64,000 bases of DNA from Cliona cf. orientalis (GCA_963930775.1 OZ005689.1:21085262-21149261), one strand, 5' to 3'. Shown: positions 21,723 through 33,900, numbered from the stretch's first letter. The notes: generated by a model not told the origin, from the letters alone. Made by a program: numbers and translations.

Positions 21723-21907
21723 GGCTTGGTGGACTTGTACGACAGATCCGTTGTGTTGGCAACCGACCTCGGAGCTGTAAGCTAGAGCTGAGAACCTTTT
21801 GTGCTAGAGAGAGACTGGAGTCGAGAGCGTTATTCCTTTCGGACCGAGTTCGGAGTTGACTATAGCGGAACGAACAGTGTTGGCAGCCGACCTGTACGCA
21901 ACCGTGA

Positions 21908-24650
21908 ATGTCGACGAGGGAGCTCAAGAGCTTGACCCGTGAAGGAACTTCGACAACATCGAGTAGATTGCGGAGTGGAGGGAGTTCTCAGTTACCGCAA
22001 GACACTGTCATAACGATGGAAAAGGAGACCGTTGGATCACAAGCTCTGCAGCAGCAGCTGGCAGAGGCAGCAGAGGAGTTGCGATCGGTGCAAGCTGACT
22101 ACGAGCAGCAGCTTCAGCAAGTGAGAGAAATGGCTGAAAATGCAAAGGAGTACGGTGAAGATCAGTGTCGTAAAGTTCAAGAGTTGGAACAGGAGCTGGA
22201 GGAAGAGGCAAAAAGGAGAAAAGGAATAGAGAAGAAACTGTCAGAAACGATTGACGGTTGGAGTGCTGCAGGTGATAAGTGGGATGGATGCTGACATGGA
22301 GACCATGAGGATGAAACTAGAACTGGATGGATTGAAGCAACTGGAGGAGGTACGAAAGCAGTTTGACAAGGAGCGTGAGCGACACCGAGAGGAGCGGGAT
22401 CGAGATGCTACCTTGATAGTGGAGCTTAAAGAAAAGCTATCTACTTTGGAGAGTTCTGTTCCTCCCAGTGCCCCTGGAGCTACAAGTGAGGTGCATGGTG
22501 TGAAAGAGAGTGGCTCTAAGAAAGGGGATAGTGATAGAGGTAGTGGTAGTCCTGAGCCTACAGGTAGCAGTGAGAAGCATGTCACCTTTGCTGATGGGAA
22601 GAGTGAGAGAGGTCAGACAGAGAGTCCTAGTGATAGTGCCCACAGTGTTGTGACTGGTGGTGAGAAAGGTTGTGAGGGAGCTGGTGATAGTGAGACCACT
22701 AGCCCAGCCTCTACAAGTAGTGACCCCACAGGTGGTGGCCCCAGCAGTGCTGAGGTTATTTCCTTAAATGGTAGTGCAGGTGGTGAGCATGCCTCTGAGG
22801 TTTCTAGTGTTAATAAGAGTGTAGGTGGTGTGGCTGGAGATAAGGGACTTGTGCAACAGCTTACTCAGTTGGTGCAAACACAAACAGCCATGGTAGCAGC
22901 CCAGACCAGGGCTATGTCTGCTCAAAGCCTACCCCCACTAAAAGATTACTGTGGTGAGGGTATACAGTCCAGTGAGGAGGGATTTGATAGGTGGATTGAG
23001 CAATTTGAAGAAAGAGCCAAGTTGATTGGGTGGTCTGAGGATCTTAAGAGGTATAATCTCAAAATGTCCCTGCATGGTTCAGCTTATCAGACTTATAGAT
23101 TGTTGTCCGATGAGGTAAAAGCTAACTATAGCAGGACGGGTAGTGCACTCAAGTCCAGATTTAAGCCTGTTGATATTGAGGAGTTGAGGGGTGCAGAATT
23201 TCACCAGTTGATACAGACAGATCAATCTATAGAAGCACTGGGCTTGGAGTTACAAAGGCTAGCAAAGAGAGCATTTCCCACGCTAAAAGGCAAAGATTTT
23301 GATAGGTTAGTGAAGGGCAGATTCTTTCACGCGTTGCTGCCGCGATGGCAGAGAAAGCTTGGTGCTCCTAAGGTGGATGAAAGCTTTGATGAGCTTTTTA
23401 ACCGTGCACGTACGACGGAGCGACGTGAACAGCAGTACTGTGAGGCTGCTGAGGAGCGTAAGGATAGCCAACAGAAAAGCAAGAAAGTGGAGAAAGCCCC
23501 CACTCAGCCTCGTAAAGAGCAGGCAGCCAAAGCTTCTACTGATAGTGAGAAGAAGCGTGATAGTAGTCAGAGTAGTAACAAGCAGGGTCAAGGCCCTCAA
23601 TGTCATAATTGTCACCGGTTCGGGCATATAGCCAAGTTTTGTTGGGATAAGCAAAAGAGAGGAGTGGAAGCCCCTGGAAAACAGAAGGATAGCAAGACTC
23701 GTCTAGTGAGTGTGGATGAATTGAGCGATAGAGAACTAGAGCAGGAACTGTCCAAGCGTAGGCTGGAGAAGGAGCAACAGCTGGCCAGTGAGTCTGCAGA
23801 GAGTAGTGTCAATGTTGTTACGGGTGCAGTAGGACCTTCCTATTGGTTGCAGGTAACAGGTGAAGGATTGCCTGTGTCAGCCCTTGTTGACACTGGGTCG
23901 CAGTCGACCATAATCTCTCGTTCCCTGCTGCATAAGGTGTTTAAGCATTTAAAGAAGAATGGTAAAGCTTTGCCCACACTAGAGCACCCTTGTACTAAGT
24001 TTAAAGGTAAGGGAGGGCACGCTATAGGTGTAACTGCCCAAGTCTTGTTTACCCTAGCTGTCGATGGTAAATCCACAGCTGTGCCTGTTTTTGTGCAACC
24101 AGATAGCGAGCAGGAGTGTCTGTTGGGATCCAACGTACTCCCCCCCCCCCCCCCCCCCCCCGCCTTAGGTATCTCTATTGTTAGAGCTAATGGCCGAAAA
24201 CTGACTGCATCAGTAGAGAATGGAGTTGAGCCTGCTCATGTGAATCTAGTTCAATCAGTTATTATTCCAGGTCAAAAAGGTCGTTTTGTTAGAGGTCAGG
24301 TAGAAGGCAACCCTAATAAAGTGGAGCATTTGTTGTTTGAACCTAAGCATGAAACTTTGGAGCCTTTAGGACTTTGTACTCAAGAGTCCATAGTTACTGT
24401 GCATCCAGATGGTAGCGTGTTGATTCCCCTACAGAATTTTCAGGGAGTGCCTGTTTGGCTAGAAGAAGGAAGCGAGTTAGGTGTAGCCAGAGCATGTGAT
24501 TTGCCTGATCAAGTGTCTCTTGATATATCTCAAACAGTTGATTCAGAACTACCTCATGATCACAGTCGATGTGCCTCCGTAAAAGCTTTAGTTAATTCGC
24601 CTGAGCGTCTGCAGAGACTATTGAAAGTGTTAGACATGCCTATTGACTAA
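21908..24650 (+). pseudogene. gag-protease of the LTR element (one frameshift)
   Basis: Starts MSTRELKSL at 21908. A long charged coiled coil covers the first ~130 residues and then continues in a second frame (the frame of 22251) after a shift near 22250-22290. The capsid-like region is about 22950-23450. A CCHC zinc knuckle (CHNCHRFGHIAKFC) near 23600 binds RNA. An aspartic protease with LVDTGSQSTIIS is near 23890. A C22 homopolymer at 24140-24161 encodes a Pro run in a slip-prone place. The frame ends at TAA 24648-24650, with pol continuing in the same frame. Confidence 0.85.
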
Positions 24651-27600
24651 CTAAACCCAGTAGAGCTTGAAAAACTCAAGGAGGTACTCGCTCAATCTAC
24701 TGATGTGTTTGCTCTGGACGACTCAGAGCTAGGATGTACTAGTTTAGTACAGCACAGCATCGACACAGGAGATCAACTTCCTGTAAAACAACAGCCTTAT
24801 CGCACCCCTGTAGTTTATAGGGAAAAGATTGAAAAAATGGTTAATGATATGCAGGAGCAAGGAGTAGTGAAGCCTTTGAACAGTCCTTGGGCAAGTCCCA
24901 TTGTGCTTGTGCCTAAGGACGGCAGCCTTCGTTTCTGTGTTGATTTCAGATGTTTAAATGCCATCACTAGGAAAGATGTTTACCCGTTACCACGTGTGGA
25001 GGATATATTAGACACCCTAGGAGAAGCCAAGTACTTCACATCCCTAGATCTTGCCTCCGGATATTGGCAAGTTGAGCTTGATCAAGATGCACGCGCTAAA
25101 TCAGCTTTTACGACTCATCATGGCCTCTTTGAGTTCGTACGGATGCCATTCGGGCTCTGTAACGCGCCTGCCACGTTTCAGCGACTGATGCAAGCAGTCC
25201 TCTCTGGCTTAGAATGGCGCAGCTGCTTCGCGTATCTTGATGATATTCTCATTGCTTCCCGTACCTTCGACGACCATCTCCGTCACCTTCGTGAAGTCTT
25301 TGGACGTCTCCGTGAAGCTGGACTCCGTCTTAAACCAAAGAAGTGTCTTATTCTCCGTAATGAAGTTCCCTACCTTGGACATGTCATCTCTACTCAGGGT
25401 ATTCGCCCTGATCCTTCCAAAACAGAAAAAGTGAAGTTGTTCCCGACACCTTGTGATGTGACTACTCTTCGACAGTTTGTAGGTTTAGCTTCCTATTATC
25501 GTAGGTTTGTACCCGGTTTTGCTAAGATTGCAGCACCCCTGAATGCTTTGACTAAGAAAGATGTCCCCTTCGAGTGGACTTCCGAGTGTGAAGCTGCCTT
25601 TTGCAAGTTGAAAGAACTACTGGTAACTGCTCCCGTGTTGTCTTACCCGCGCTTTGGACATGATCGAGAATTCATTCTTGAGACTGATGCTAGTGGAATT
25701 GGACTTGGTGCAGTGTTATCCCAGAAACAAGATGATGGACACATACATCCGATAGCGTACGCTTCGCGATCGCTTAACGCGCACGAGAAGAACTACGGTA
25801 TCTCAGAGCTTGAAACTCTTGGTCGTGTTTGGGCTGTTTGATACTTTCGTCCGTACCTCTTGGGTCACCATACCATCGTGTACACGGATCACTCTGCTTG
25901 CCTATCTTTGCTGAATACTCCCCGCCCTTCTGGAAAGCTGGCACGCTGGGCTTTAACAATCCAGGAAATGAATCTTACTCTGAAGCATCGTTCTGGACGA
26001 CAAAATGTGAATGCTGATGCCCTTTCACGCAACCCCGCGTCTAGTGTTAGTTCTGTGTCCCCACCAAATTGTGTGTCTGTATGTGAAGAATCTGAAAATG
26101 TTCTTTCTGTAACTTCTGAAGTTTCATGTAAGTGTTGCGATAGTGTGTGCCCTGTTTGTTTTGATTGTTCTGTGTGTTCTGTGTTTGCCGGTTTGGCAGT
26201 ACCTGACGACAGTGACGTGACGGCTGGTGAATCCATAGCTGAAAAAGAAAGCCTCAAAGAAGTTCGTAAAATGCAATTAACGGATCCTGACCTTGCTCTA
26301 TATATCGCTTACTTGGAGTGCCATTCCTTACCCGATGACGATCGTGTTGCCAAAAGAATAGTTCTGGAGAGCCGACGAATGGAGATTATTGATGGTGTAT
26401 TGTATCGTGAGGATGTGTTGAATTGTGGCCGATGGTGTATCGTAGTTCCAGAGCCTTGGAGACAGGAGTTGTTGACCGAAAATCATTCTACCATATATGC
26501 TGGCCATAGAGAGAAAAGTTTATGATCGTTTACGTAGGTTGTACTGGTGGTCTGGCATGAGAGCTGATGTTCGAAGATTTTGTCGTGGATGTCTGAATTG
26601 TGCGAGTCGTAAGGGACCAGGACACGGAATCCGTCCTCTTCTCCAACCCATACCTGTTCGTGGACCGTTTCATCGCGTTGGGGTTGATATTCTTAAGCTT
26701 CCCCTCACTTCCAGTGGAAACCAATATCTCGTGGTGTTTCTCGACTACCTCACAAAATGGGTTGAAGCGTATCCAGTACCTGACCAGCGAACAGAGACTA
26801 TAGCTCGTCTTCTGGTGGAGAATATTGTTTGTAGGCATGGTGTGCCCGAGGAACTATTATCTGATCGTGGTGCTAATTTCTTGTCGGATCTAATTTTGCA
26901 AATGTGTTCTCTTTTAGGTATGAAGAAAGTAAATATGTCAGGGTATCACCCACAGACGGATGGATTTGTTGAAAAGTTTAACTGTACTATCACGAATATG
27001 ATTTCAAAGAGTATCGAAGGAACTACTGTCGAGTGGGATAAACAACTACCTATGCTGCTTTTTGCCTATCGTTCTACTGTGCAGGACTCTACCAAGGAGT
27101 CACCCTTCTATCTCCTCTACGGTAGAGATCCCCGTCTGCCAACAGCGAGTGACTTGGCCCTTCCCCTTCCTGCTTATACAGTTGACTTGGACGACTATAA
27201 GACTGAGCTAACTACCAGTTTGGCCAATGCTCGAGAATATGCAAGACAACAAATACGGCAATCCCAGAAGAAGCAGAAGTTATTCTATGATTGCAAATCG
27301 AAAGATCCTGAATCTACCTATCGTGTTGGTGACCGGGTGATGGTATATATGCCGAGCGAAGTGACAGGCAAGAATCGCAAGTTAGCTAGACCCTACCACG
27401 GACCGTACCGTATCGTAGCAGTCACCCCCACCAATGCCGAAGTCAAGTTGATTGAACGAACTAGTGAGCCATCTATTTTTGTTGCTATTGATAGACTGAG
27501 AAAGTGTTATCCTGAATTACCTGATCGTTGCTGGACTGGTCGGAAGCAGTCCAGGAAACGCCGATCTAAGCGCCAGACTGCGACTTCCCCTTCTGATGAG

Positions 27601-27651
27601 CCTCAGAGAACAACTGGTCCAGTTACCCGTTCCATGACTCGGAAAAGTTAA
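24651..27651 (+). pseudogene. pol of the LTR element: RT, RNase H, integrase (stop plus frameshift)
   Basis: Follows gag-protease in the same frame after one TAA, which could be read-through or a mutation. The RT shows VPKDGSLRFCVDFR, FTSLDLASGYWQ, MPFGLCNAPATF and YLDDILIAS. RNase H shows LETDASGIGLGAVLSQ and later YTDHSACL, interrupted by TGA at 25839-25841. Integrase has the His/Cys zinc part (CRGCLNC near 26590), where the frame shifts near 26500. Its catalytic residues are in GVDILKL, LSDRGANFLSD and TDGFVEKFN. A GPY/F module (ARPYHGPYRIV) is near 27390. It ends at 27651 with a basic tail. No chromodomain is visible. Confidence 0.9.
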
Positions 27652-27802
27652 CCTATGAACAGAAGTTATGTAAGTTTATTAATTTTTGTGATTATTGATT
27701 TTGGTGTCATGATATTCTTTTCTTTTGTTGCCTGGTTGTGCAAAATCATCTGTTTTCTTTCTTTTGTTTGTGCAAATCACTTGAGGGCAAGTGCCTGTCC
27801 TC

Positions 27803-27814
27803 AGAGGGGGGATT
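27803..27814 (+). other. Polypurine tract
   Basis: agaggggggat-type purine run directly before the 3' LTR, the plus-strand primer site expected there. Confidence 0.75.
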
Positions 27815-27979
27815 TGTAAGGTCATGTGTAACGACCCTTTTCCAACTAGTTGCCATCTGACATCATATCCTGTATGTACGCATATAAAACCACTGGACTC
27901 TAGTCAGTCGGTCAGTTGAGTGTGCAGTTGAGTTGTGTTGAGTGTTCGTCCGTTGTGGTGTCATCTCTCTCTACCATCA

Positions 27980-28016
<37 letters not shown>

Positions 28017-28104
28017 GTATCGTATGTGTATAATGCTGCTATTTGAATAATAATATTAATATCTAAACCCTGTGAAGCGGCGTTGAAGGTGGCGAAGCGT
28101 TACA
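27815..28104 (+). repeat. 3' LTR
   Basis: Same ends as the 5' LTR. It has a longer CT repeat (about 27982-28016) and two substitutions near 27888. Confidence 0.95.
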
Positions 28105-28265
28105 CATATAGTATGCTATTTCTGAACATAAAAGCTTAAAAGCTTACTTACCTCCAAACCGTCGCCATCTCAAGTCCATACGTGGTTAGTAGAACTCTCA
28201 CTTTGTCTACACAGTAAGGTAGATATAGACCTAGTCTAACTGTATGCTTAGCGATATGTCTGTAC

Positions 28266-28625
28266 TGCACGTACAAGGCAGCAAGAGAATATGCGCTTAA
28301 CAAAAAGTATGCGCTTAACAGGAAGCATGCGCTTAATTAAAAGTGCTAAAACACGGTAGGTGGGGCGTGCGTAAAGAACGTGTCGAGGGTAGAAAGGCCT
28401 ACAGCGATGGCCAAGAAGCAACCGGAGAGCGTAATTCTCGACGTTTTCTTCTCCAGCCTACTTCTAGCCTTCTTTCTGGGCTTGTCTAACCGATCGCTCG
28501 TCGTTCAGGTGGCTTGCTGGGCATGTGCACCTAACAAGGAGTGGTAAAGCTCGCACAAAACTAAGCGCCTAATAAAATGTATGCGCTTAACAGTGAGCAG
28601 CACTTAACAACCAGTTTCTACGGTA
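28266..28625. mobile_element. Tc1-like MITE with repeated gcgcttaac motifs, copy 1 (one end lost)
   Basis: The right end cttaacaaccagtttctacggTA matches the end of the complete copy at 61173-61528. The motif tgttaagcgcata or its reverse recurs four to five times near the ends. The left terminus expected from the complete copy (about 40 bp) is missing; homology stops near 28266, where the piggyBac-like MITE begins. On the right it joins Helentron sequence at a TA (28624-28625). Confidence 0.75.
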
Positions 28626-29200
28626 ATGGCTTCTCTCCTTAACCCTTTAACAACCAATATTGACGGTACCCGGAAACGCGTAACGACCGAATATTTTATG
28701 AGCGCGTGACCTACTCGTGACTGAGGTCGGGTGGGGTCAAACGATCAGTTGCCTCATGGATGTCTTTTGCTCTGAGGTCTCGCTATTGAAGCGGCGGAGA
28801 GAGGACACACTAAAGATGGATCGACGAACACGTAGAAGTCGTTTCTTGGCGATCGTGAAGTAAAAGGAAGTGATATGGATTGAAAACGGTAAGTCACAAT
28901 AAACTTACTTTAGCGGGGACGATATTTCAGCTAACAGTGCATGATCAGACTCGCTAGTAAGCCCCTCCCCTAGTTCTAATATTATAATTGTATAGAGTAC
29001 TTACCATTTTTTGCTCACCGAACAGTTCCATATAGTTTTGAGACAAATACATGTACTTGTGAGTTGTTCAACATAACATTATTATAGAGGTCAGAGTACA
29101 TGCTTATGATACAGTACAGAAAGAGAGAGAGAGGGGGGGGGGGAGGGAGGAGGATAGAGTTCTTGGCAATGGTAAACAGTAACATATCTATGGTTATAAT

Positions 29201-30859
29201 TCAGTCTAAACTAGGTGGCCCATGTTTGAGGTGGTACTCTCGGAAGCAGTCATCATCACGCCCATTGTGACACAAGAAGACATTACAGTCCTTGCAATGC
29301 CACACTGTCTGGTGTCTCTGCTTCTTGTTATGGTAGCAGTGGTGGCAGCGACGACCATTTTCTGCTCCTCGAGTTGGGAAGTGCGCCTGGCAGAAGCGAC
29401 GAGCAGCAGGTGTGTGTCGAGGACGGCCTGGTCTTTTTCTGCTGGCGTAGCTACCAATCAGCTCCTTTGCCAAGGCAACCCGAAACTCCTTCACCGATTT
29501 GTAGGGTAAGTCAGTGAAATCACGACAGAGAATAAAGCTATTGGTGACCATAAGATCAAAAAGAAACCAAAAAATATACTTATAGTACTTGCGACACTTG
29601 AGACGTACATGGTAATACCCCCTGAGCTGGTCATTGTTATCAACCCCTCCCATCTTTCTGTTGTATTCTGCTATTGCAGGTGGGCATGAATATGTATGAG
29701 AACTACCATCTTTGTGTTTACGAGAAACACTATCCATTTGTGTTGGATCTGAGTCGGTGGCAATGACGGTGACTGGTTTGTTGTCCTGCCACAAGGAGAC
29801 GGTCAGGTTCTTTGACTGGCACGTCCTGCTCTCACCTCTCTCCTTGAACCCCTTCTTCACTAGTGGCTTCAACTGCGGAGGGAACCCTTTGCGGTTGGCT
29901 CTCAGCGTTCCACAGCCGTACAGCCCATCTCGGTGCAAATCCAGGAGGAGATCTACACTCGAGAAATAGTTGTCAAAAAACAGGTGTCTATGAGAGTCCT
30001 TCAGATCTTCGGTAAGTGTTTTGACAACTTTCCCCCCCAGGCCAGTTTCAGTAGTGCCTCCTTGCTTGCCAGTGTACACCTGGAAAGCTGACACATACCC
30101 ACTAGAGGCTTCAGCTCTGGCCCACACCTTTATTCCTCGTCGTACAGGTTTGAGAGGCATGTACTGCTTCAAGGTGGATCGTCCTTTGAAGGGGATCATG
30201 GCCTCGTCGATGCTGATGTCTCTACCTGGCTCATAAACAGCAGCCACCCGATCAGATAAAATATCTGCTACTGGCCTGACCTTACCCAGCCGATCATAGT
30301 CTGGACTCCCTGGTGGTGATATGGTACTGTTATCGACGAAATGGAGGTAACGGTGAAGCTCATGGAACCTATTGCGGGAGATCTTATCAGCTATAGGTGA
30401 GTAGTGGTACACCTCGTCGTTTTTCCAATAATCGTAGAGAGAGGGCAGGTGGACTATCCCCATGAGAAGCATGAACCCCATGTATGCACATAGTTCATCT
30501 ACCGTAACCTTATTCCACTTCTCAAACCTCTCTTGGCCCATACATTCCGCAGCGTACTGGTTGGTCTGCTCTACAATCAGCTCGAGGAGGGTGGGAGTGA
30601 AAAAGAGGAAGAAAATCTCCTTCGCTGATCGTGGGATGGGTACTTTTGGTCCTGGTGTTTTCTCGAAGGCTTTGACGGTGATGGGAGTTAGGTTCTCCGT
30701 CCATGTGATGTTCTCTGCACTGTAAGTTGTACTGAAGTGCTCATATGTACCAGACATGCAATACATGCATGTACATGTAGACTTGTAGGCATATACAACA
30801 CAATTATATACAAATGTCCACACACATACTCATAAACCATCTCATTGACTTTTCCACAT

Positions 30860-30911
<52 letters not shown>

Positions 30912-31320
30912 ACACACACACTACATGCACACACATGCACTCACACATGCACACACACACACGCACACACACACATTCATGATGCAATGTCATACAAGTA
31001 TACTAGTCTTATTATGAAATGACTGCGTACACACACCTCACATCATTAGATTCACTGTCGTCAATGTCGCTGTCCTCAGGATTGGAGTTGTTGCCATCAC
31101 CATCACTAAAGTTTAGCAAAGGTAACTAGTGTGAATATATTATGATGCTTTTGCCATACACTGTATCTTCCTCCTCCAGCTCAACCTCCTCAAAGCCCAA
31201 CTCATCATCACTGCCAGGGAAGAAACAGTCATCCATCTCCAAGTCAGCATCCTCACCATCATCCAGGAGATCTACTACCTGCTGGGTGTTCAACAGGGCT
31301 CTAGGCAACCTAGCTGCCAT
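29201..31320 (-). CDS. piggyBac transposase, apparently intact
   Basis: Exon 1 from 31320 ([19 protein letters not shown], acidic). A middle acidic exon lies near 31110-31045 ([16 protein letters not shown]). The main exon is open from about 30740 to 29201. Catalytic Asp residues are in [23 protein letters not shown] and [14 protein letters not shown]. The C-terminal cysteine-rich zinc module has [21 protein letters not shown] and ends HGPPSLD. It excises and inserts the element at TTAA in the nucleus. Main-exon length (about 510 residues) plus the N-terminal exons gives the usual ~580-600. The exon near 31045 ends at gtgtgtgtac; exact splice sites are my reading. I see no stop in the main exon, so this is the best candidate for an active transposase here. 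Confidence 0.9.
30857..30980. repeat. CA/TG microsatellite in the piggyBac intron
   Basis: Long (ca)n with interruptions between the middle and main exons of the piggyBac gene. The related element at 62.6-64 kb has a TG-rich tract at the same place (63228-63295). ORFs through it are artefacts. Confidence 0.95.
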
Positions 31321-31673
31321 CCTAGTGTAGCGCTATATAGCCTATAGTAGTATTGTGTAAATTATCTCATGAATAATTTATTCGGGTTTGTGGGTGGAGT
31401 TACTTACTGGAGATAATTGGTCAGTGAAAGTGAGGCGTCGTTTTTTGCAGAAGAGCAGGGCGTAGCGGTTCTATCGCTCGAGAAACACAGAGTAACTGCC
31501 GAAGGTAAGCGTCGTACAGACTTTTCAGACACAGCTGTTGATTTAGCATGCTAGCGCGCTTATTTCTTATACGTATATTCAGACATTGGCTATGACGGCT
31601 GTAGCCGTCATTGGTCGTTACGCGCGTTGGCGCGCTTGACGGGTATACCCGTCATTGGTTGTTAAAGGGTTAA

Positions 31674-33813
31674 TTTGTACATACGTCCAAGGTCATTCTT
31701 AAGTTTGATGCTTTTTCACTTCGTCTACTTTCTCCATCTTCAGCTCTGAGCAATACGTCACTAGTCTTGTCTTCTGTAATCTCTTGTCCACTACGAGTCG
31801 TATAATTAGCAGCAAATTCAGCAAGACACATGTGATTGAGTTGATCAGGTCTCGCAGCATATCTATCTATCAAGCTGGTCTGATAGATGTCTTCTGAATC
31901 TTCATCCATATCTTGAATCTGATTGATAGGTTTCAGTAGGGATACTCTGTCTTCCTTGGCAGCTGTGTTGACAAAGATGACTTTCCTGCTCATTTGTTTG
32001 AGTGGCAATGACAGGATTCTGTACACTGCTTCTTGAGCACTGACTTCACGATGGTTGAGGAAGACTGATCCAAGACGTCTCAGCTGAGTTCTAATTTGTT
32101 CACCTCCACATTCTTTGGACACTTGCTTCAGTAGTTCTCCCATTGATCGTTCACTCTTGAGCGTGTATGCAGCTATGTACATCACACATGCATATGGATC
32201 CAGGATGTACTGCAAATCCATGTTGGCTTTCCATATTCTGAGGACATCTGGACTATAAGTGTTGATCCATGATTCTGATGGTTTTCTTTGCATGACAATA
32301 CTGTTTCCAGTGGAGCATACGTTAGATGATACTCCTGCTTTCAGAAAGAGTTCATCCATGCTGATATCTTCAGGAGTGTCTTTGTTATCTAAAATTTTCC
32401 GCACAGCAGCTAGGGCTTTCACTGCCTACTCAGCTTATTCTTCTGGATATGTGGCAGCAGTCGACTCACGAGCAATCACTGTCTTTGGGCTTGGTGGACG
32501 AGGATAGTGGAAGCGACACTTGCCATGTCTCCTGCATGTGGCTGAATGGCGGTGCTTTTGAACTTCGGTAACCAGCTGAGACAACTCTTCATCGTCTGGG
32601 ATGTTACATTTGACATACTGGTCAATGAAGCTGCACACCTCTTCGTCAGTGTTGATATTCAACTTGGGTGCGTCCTTGATCCAGAGGATGGTGTGAGCAT
32701 GAGGAGATCCTCTGGTTTGGAACTCGATTCTAATGGCATAGTCGACTAGTTCACCAAGACGATGAGCTGTACTCTTGAGGAAGATCTGAAAGAAGGTATT
32801 GAGACGATACTGGAAGTGTCTGGCTGCAGTAACTGGATTTTGTCTCAACCACTTACTCTTCTCAAATGACATTGCTTTCACATCATCATCAGTCAGTAAG
32901 GTGCCATACTGTGTGGCTACAGTTTGGATGACGTCTGGCCACTGCATGTCAGCTGCTGAGAGAGTGAAGAACCATGTTGGAATTCCTAGCTGCCTGATCA
33001 TCCCAAGCACATCATACATGACTCTTTGGAAATAGGCTGGTGAACCACGTACATTCTTAAGCAAGTGGTAAGCATGGTCTTTTTGGATCATCTCGTTGAC
33101 AACATGCTGATTTTTTTTATTGATCCTGCAGTGAGCACCTGTTCTCTGTGTAACCTCCCTTGAGTTTGTCTGAGTGCAATACTAGCATCATCAGCAATCT
33201 GTTTGCTTTCAACACCATACTGTGCTGTCAGCAAATACTCAATATCCCTTGCAAACCTTCCATCTGCATCAAGCAGTCTCTGGTTGAAGCATTTGCAAAC
33301 AGTGAGCTTTGTCTTTCTCTCAGTATTCAAACCAAATTTGCCGGTTGGATATTTGGTTGGGTTGCACATTTCTTCAAAGTGTTTGTCTTGGAGGATACTG
33401 ATTGGCTTGTGCCCTTCACCTGGAGCAATAGCAAAGATGTTATCTGATGTTGCATCAACTGAATCTTCCCTCAGCAGGCAGCTGTCATAGGGCAATCCCC
33501 TGAGCTGGGCTTGATGCTTTAAGGCTTCCTGATCTTGAACGAATTCTTGGTCATATTTTTCCTCTGGGGATACAGATACCTGACCTTCCGACAAAGTGTT
33601 AGCAGTGCAATGCTCTTCAAGCTTTACAAGCGCCTGGTAGTGGAATTGGCCAATCAAGCCTAGGTGGATGACTCCAATGGAAGTGTGGTGAGAGGTTCTG
33701 ACTAATTCCATGTCAGGATTGATGGTCGAGATGATATGTATGTCGACGTGGAGCATGTCAGCCAGTCCCTGAACAGCTATGTGAAGAATGTTTGCTCCAA
33801 GTCTGAAGCTCAT
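31674..33813 (-). pseudogene. Helentron copy 1: Rep (HUH) region and helicase N-side
   Basis: Minus strand from 33813 (MSFRLGANILHIAVQGLADM) through GRFARDIEYLLTAQYG, a frameshift near 33100, then ADMQWPDVIQ and the HUH nuclease motif RGSPHAHTILWI (about 32700), still intact here. After a break near 32430 comes VMYIAAYTLKSE (about 32190), fitting the two-tyrosine Y..xxY..K motif of Helitron Rep. Rep nicks and joins one DNA strand in rolling-circle transposition. The piggyBac at 31673 cuts it off in KLKNDLGRMYK. The PIF1-type part is not found further left. The start lies 20-90 bp from a TGTGACCGG-like end (33878-33900), so the N-terminus is not original. Confidence 0.8.
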
Positions 33814-33832
33814 AGCTACTATAGTTCAGAAG

Positions 33833-33900
33833 TTATGCGCGATTTAAAACGAAATTTCGGATAATGCGCGAAGTGGGCCCTTTTCTCAAATCCGCTCACA
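33833..33900 (-). mobile_element. Solo end of the TGTGACCGG-TIR family (3)
   Basis: Read on the minus strand: tgtgagcggatttgagaaaa, then gcgcattatcc. Only about 70 bp lie between Helentron segments, at the point where the OTU-coding part should be. Confidence 0.4.

Larger units (their letters stand above)
21420..28104 (+). mobile_element. Ty3-type LTR retrotransposon
   Basis: LTRs 21420-21699 (280 bp) and 27815-28104 (290 bp) start TG and end CA and are flanked by CATA (21416-21419 and 28105-28108). They differ by two substitutions and the length of a CT repeat. Order is LTR, primer site, gag-protease, RT, RNase H, integrase, polypurine tract, LTR, which is the Ty3 arrangement. No envelope-like gene lies between the integrase stop and the right LTR. 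Coding breaks are listed with each gene. Confidence 0.95.
21227..28265. mobile_element. piggyBac-like MITE copy 2 (21227-21419 and 28105-28265), split by the LTR element
   Basis: TTAA at 21227-21230 followed by ccgattatacgc matches the end of the MITE at 3943. The far part (28105-28265) matches 4240-4400 of that MITE in reverse (gactaggtctata and ggaggtaagtaagctttt). Its other terminus is missing; the sequence changes into the Tc1-like MITE near 28265. Helentron sequence on the 21226 side matches copy 2 up to the TTAA (gttctcatgtttaa), so the target is clear. Confidence 0.65.
28639..31673 (-). mobile_element. piggyBac transposon, complete
   Basis: TTAA at 28639-28642 and 31670-31673. Both ends read inward as ttaaccctttaacaaccaat. 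The flanks (taatggcttctctcc and tttgtacatacgtcc) join to give the Helentron reading frame seen in copy 2 near 50450, so the insertion site is exact. It encodes one spliced transposase and has a CA microsatellite in an intron. Length is 3035 bp with TTAA included. Confidence 0.95.

Noticed and set aside
27652-27814. Possible envelope gene after integrase
   Set aside because: Only 160 bp remain before the 3' LTR and no open frame fits.
30688-31017. Open frames of Cys/Val or Thr/His repeats on both strands
   Set aside because: They are translations of the (ca)n microsatellite in the piggyBac intron.
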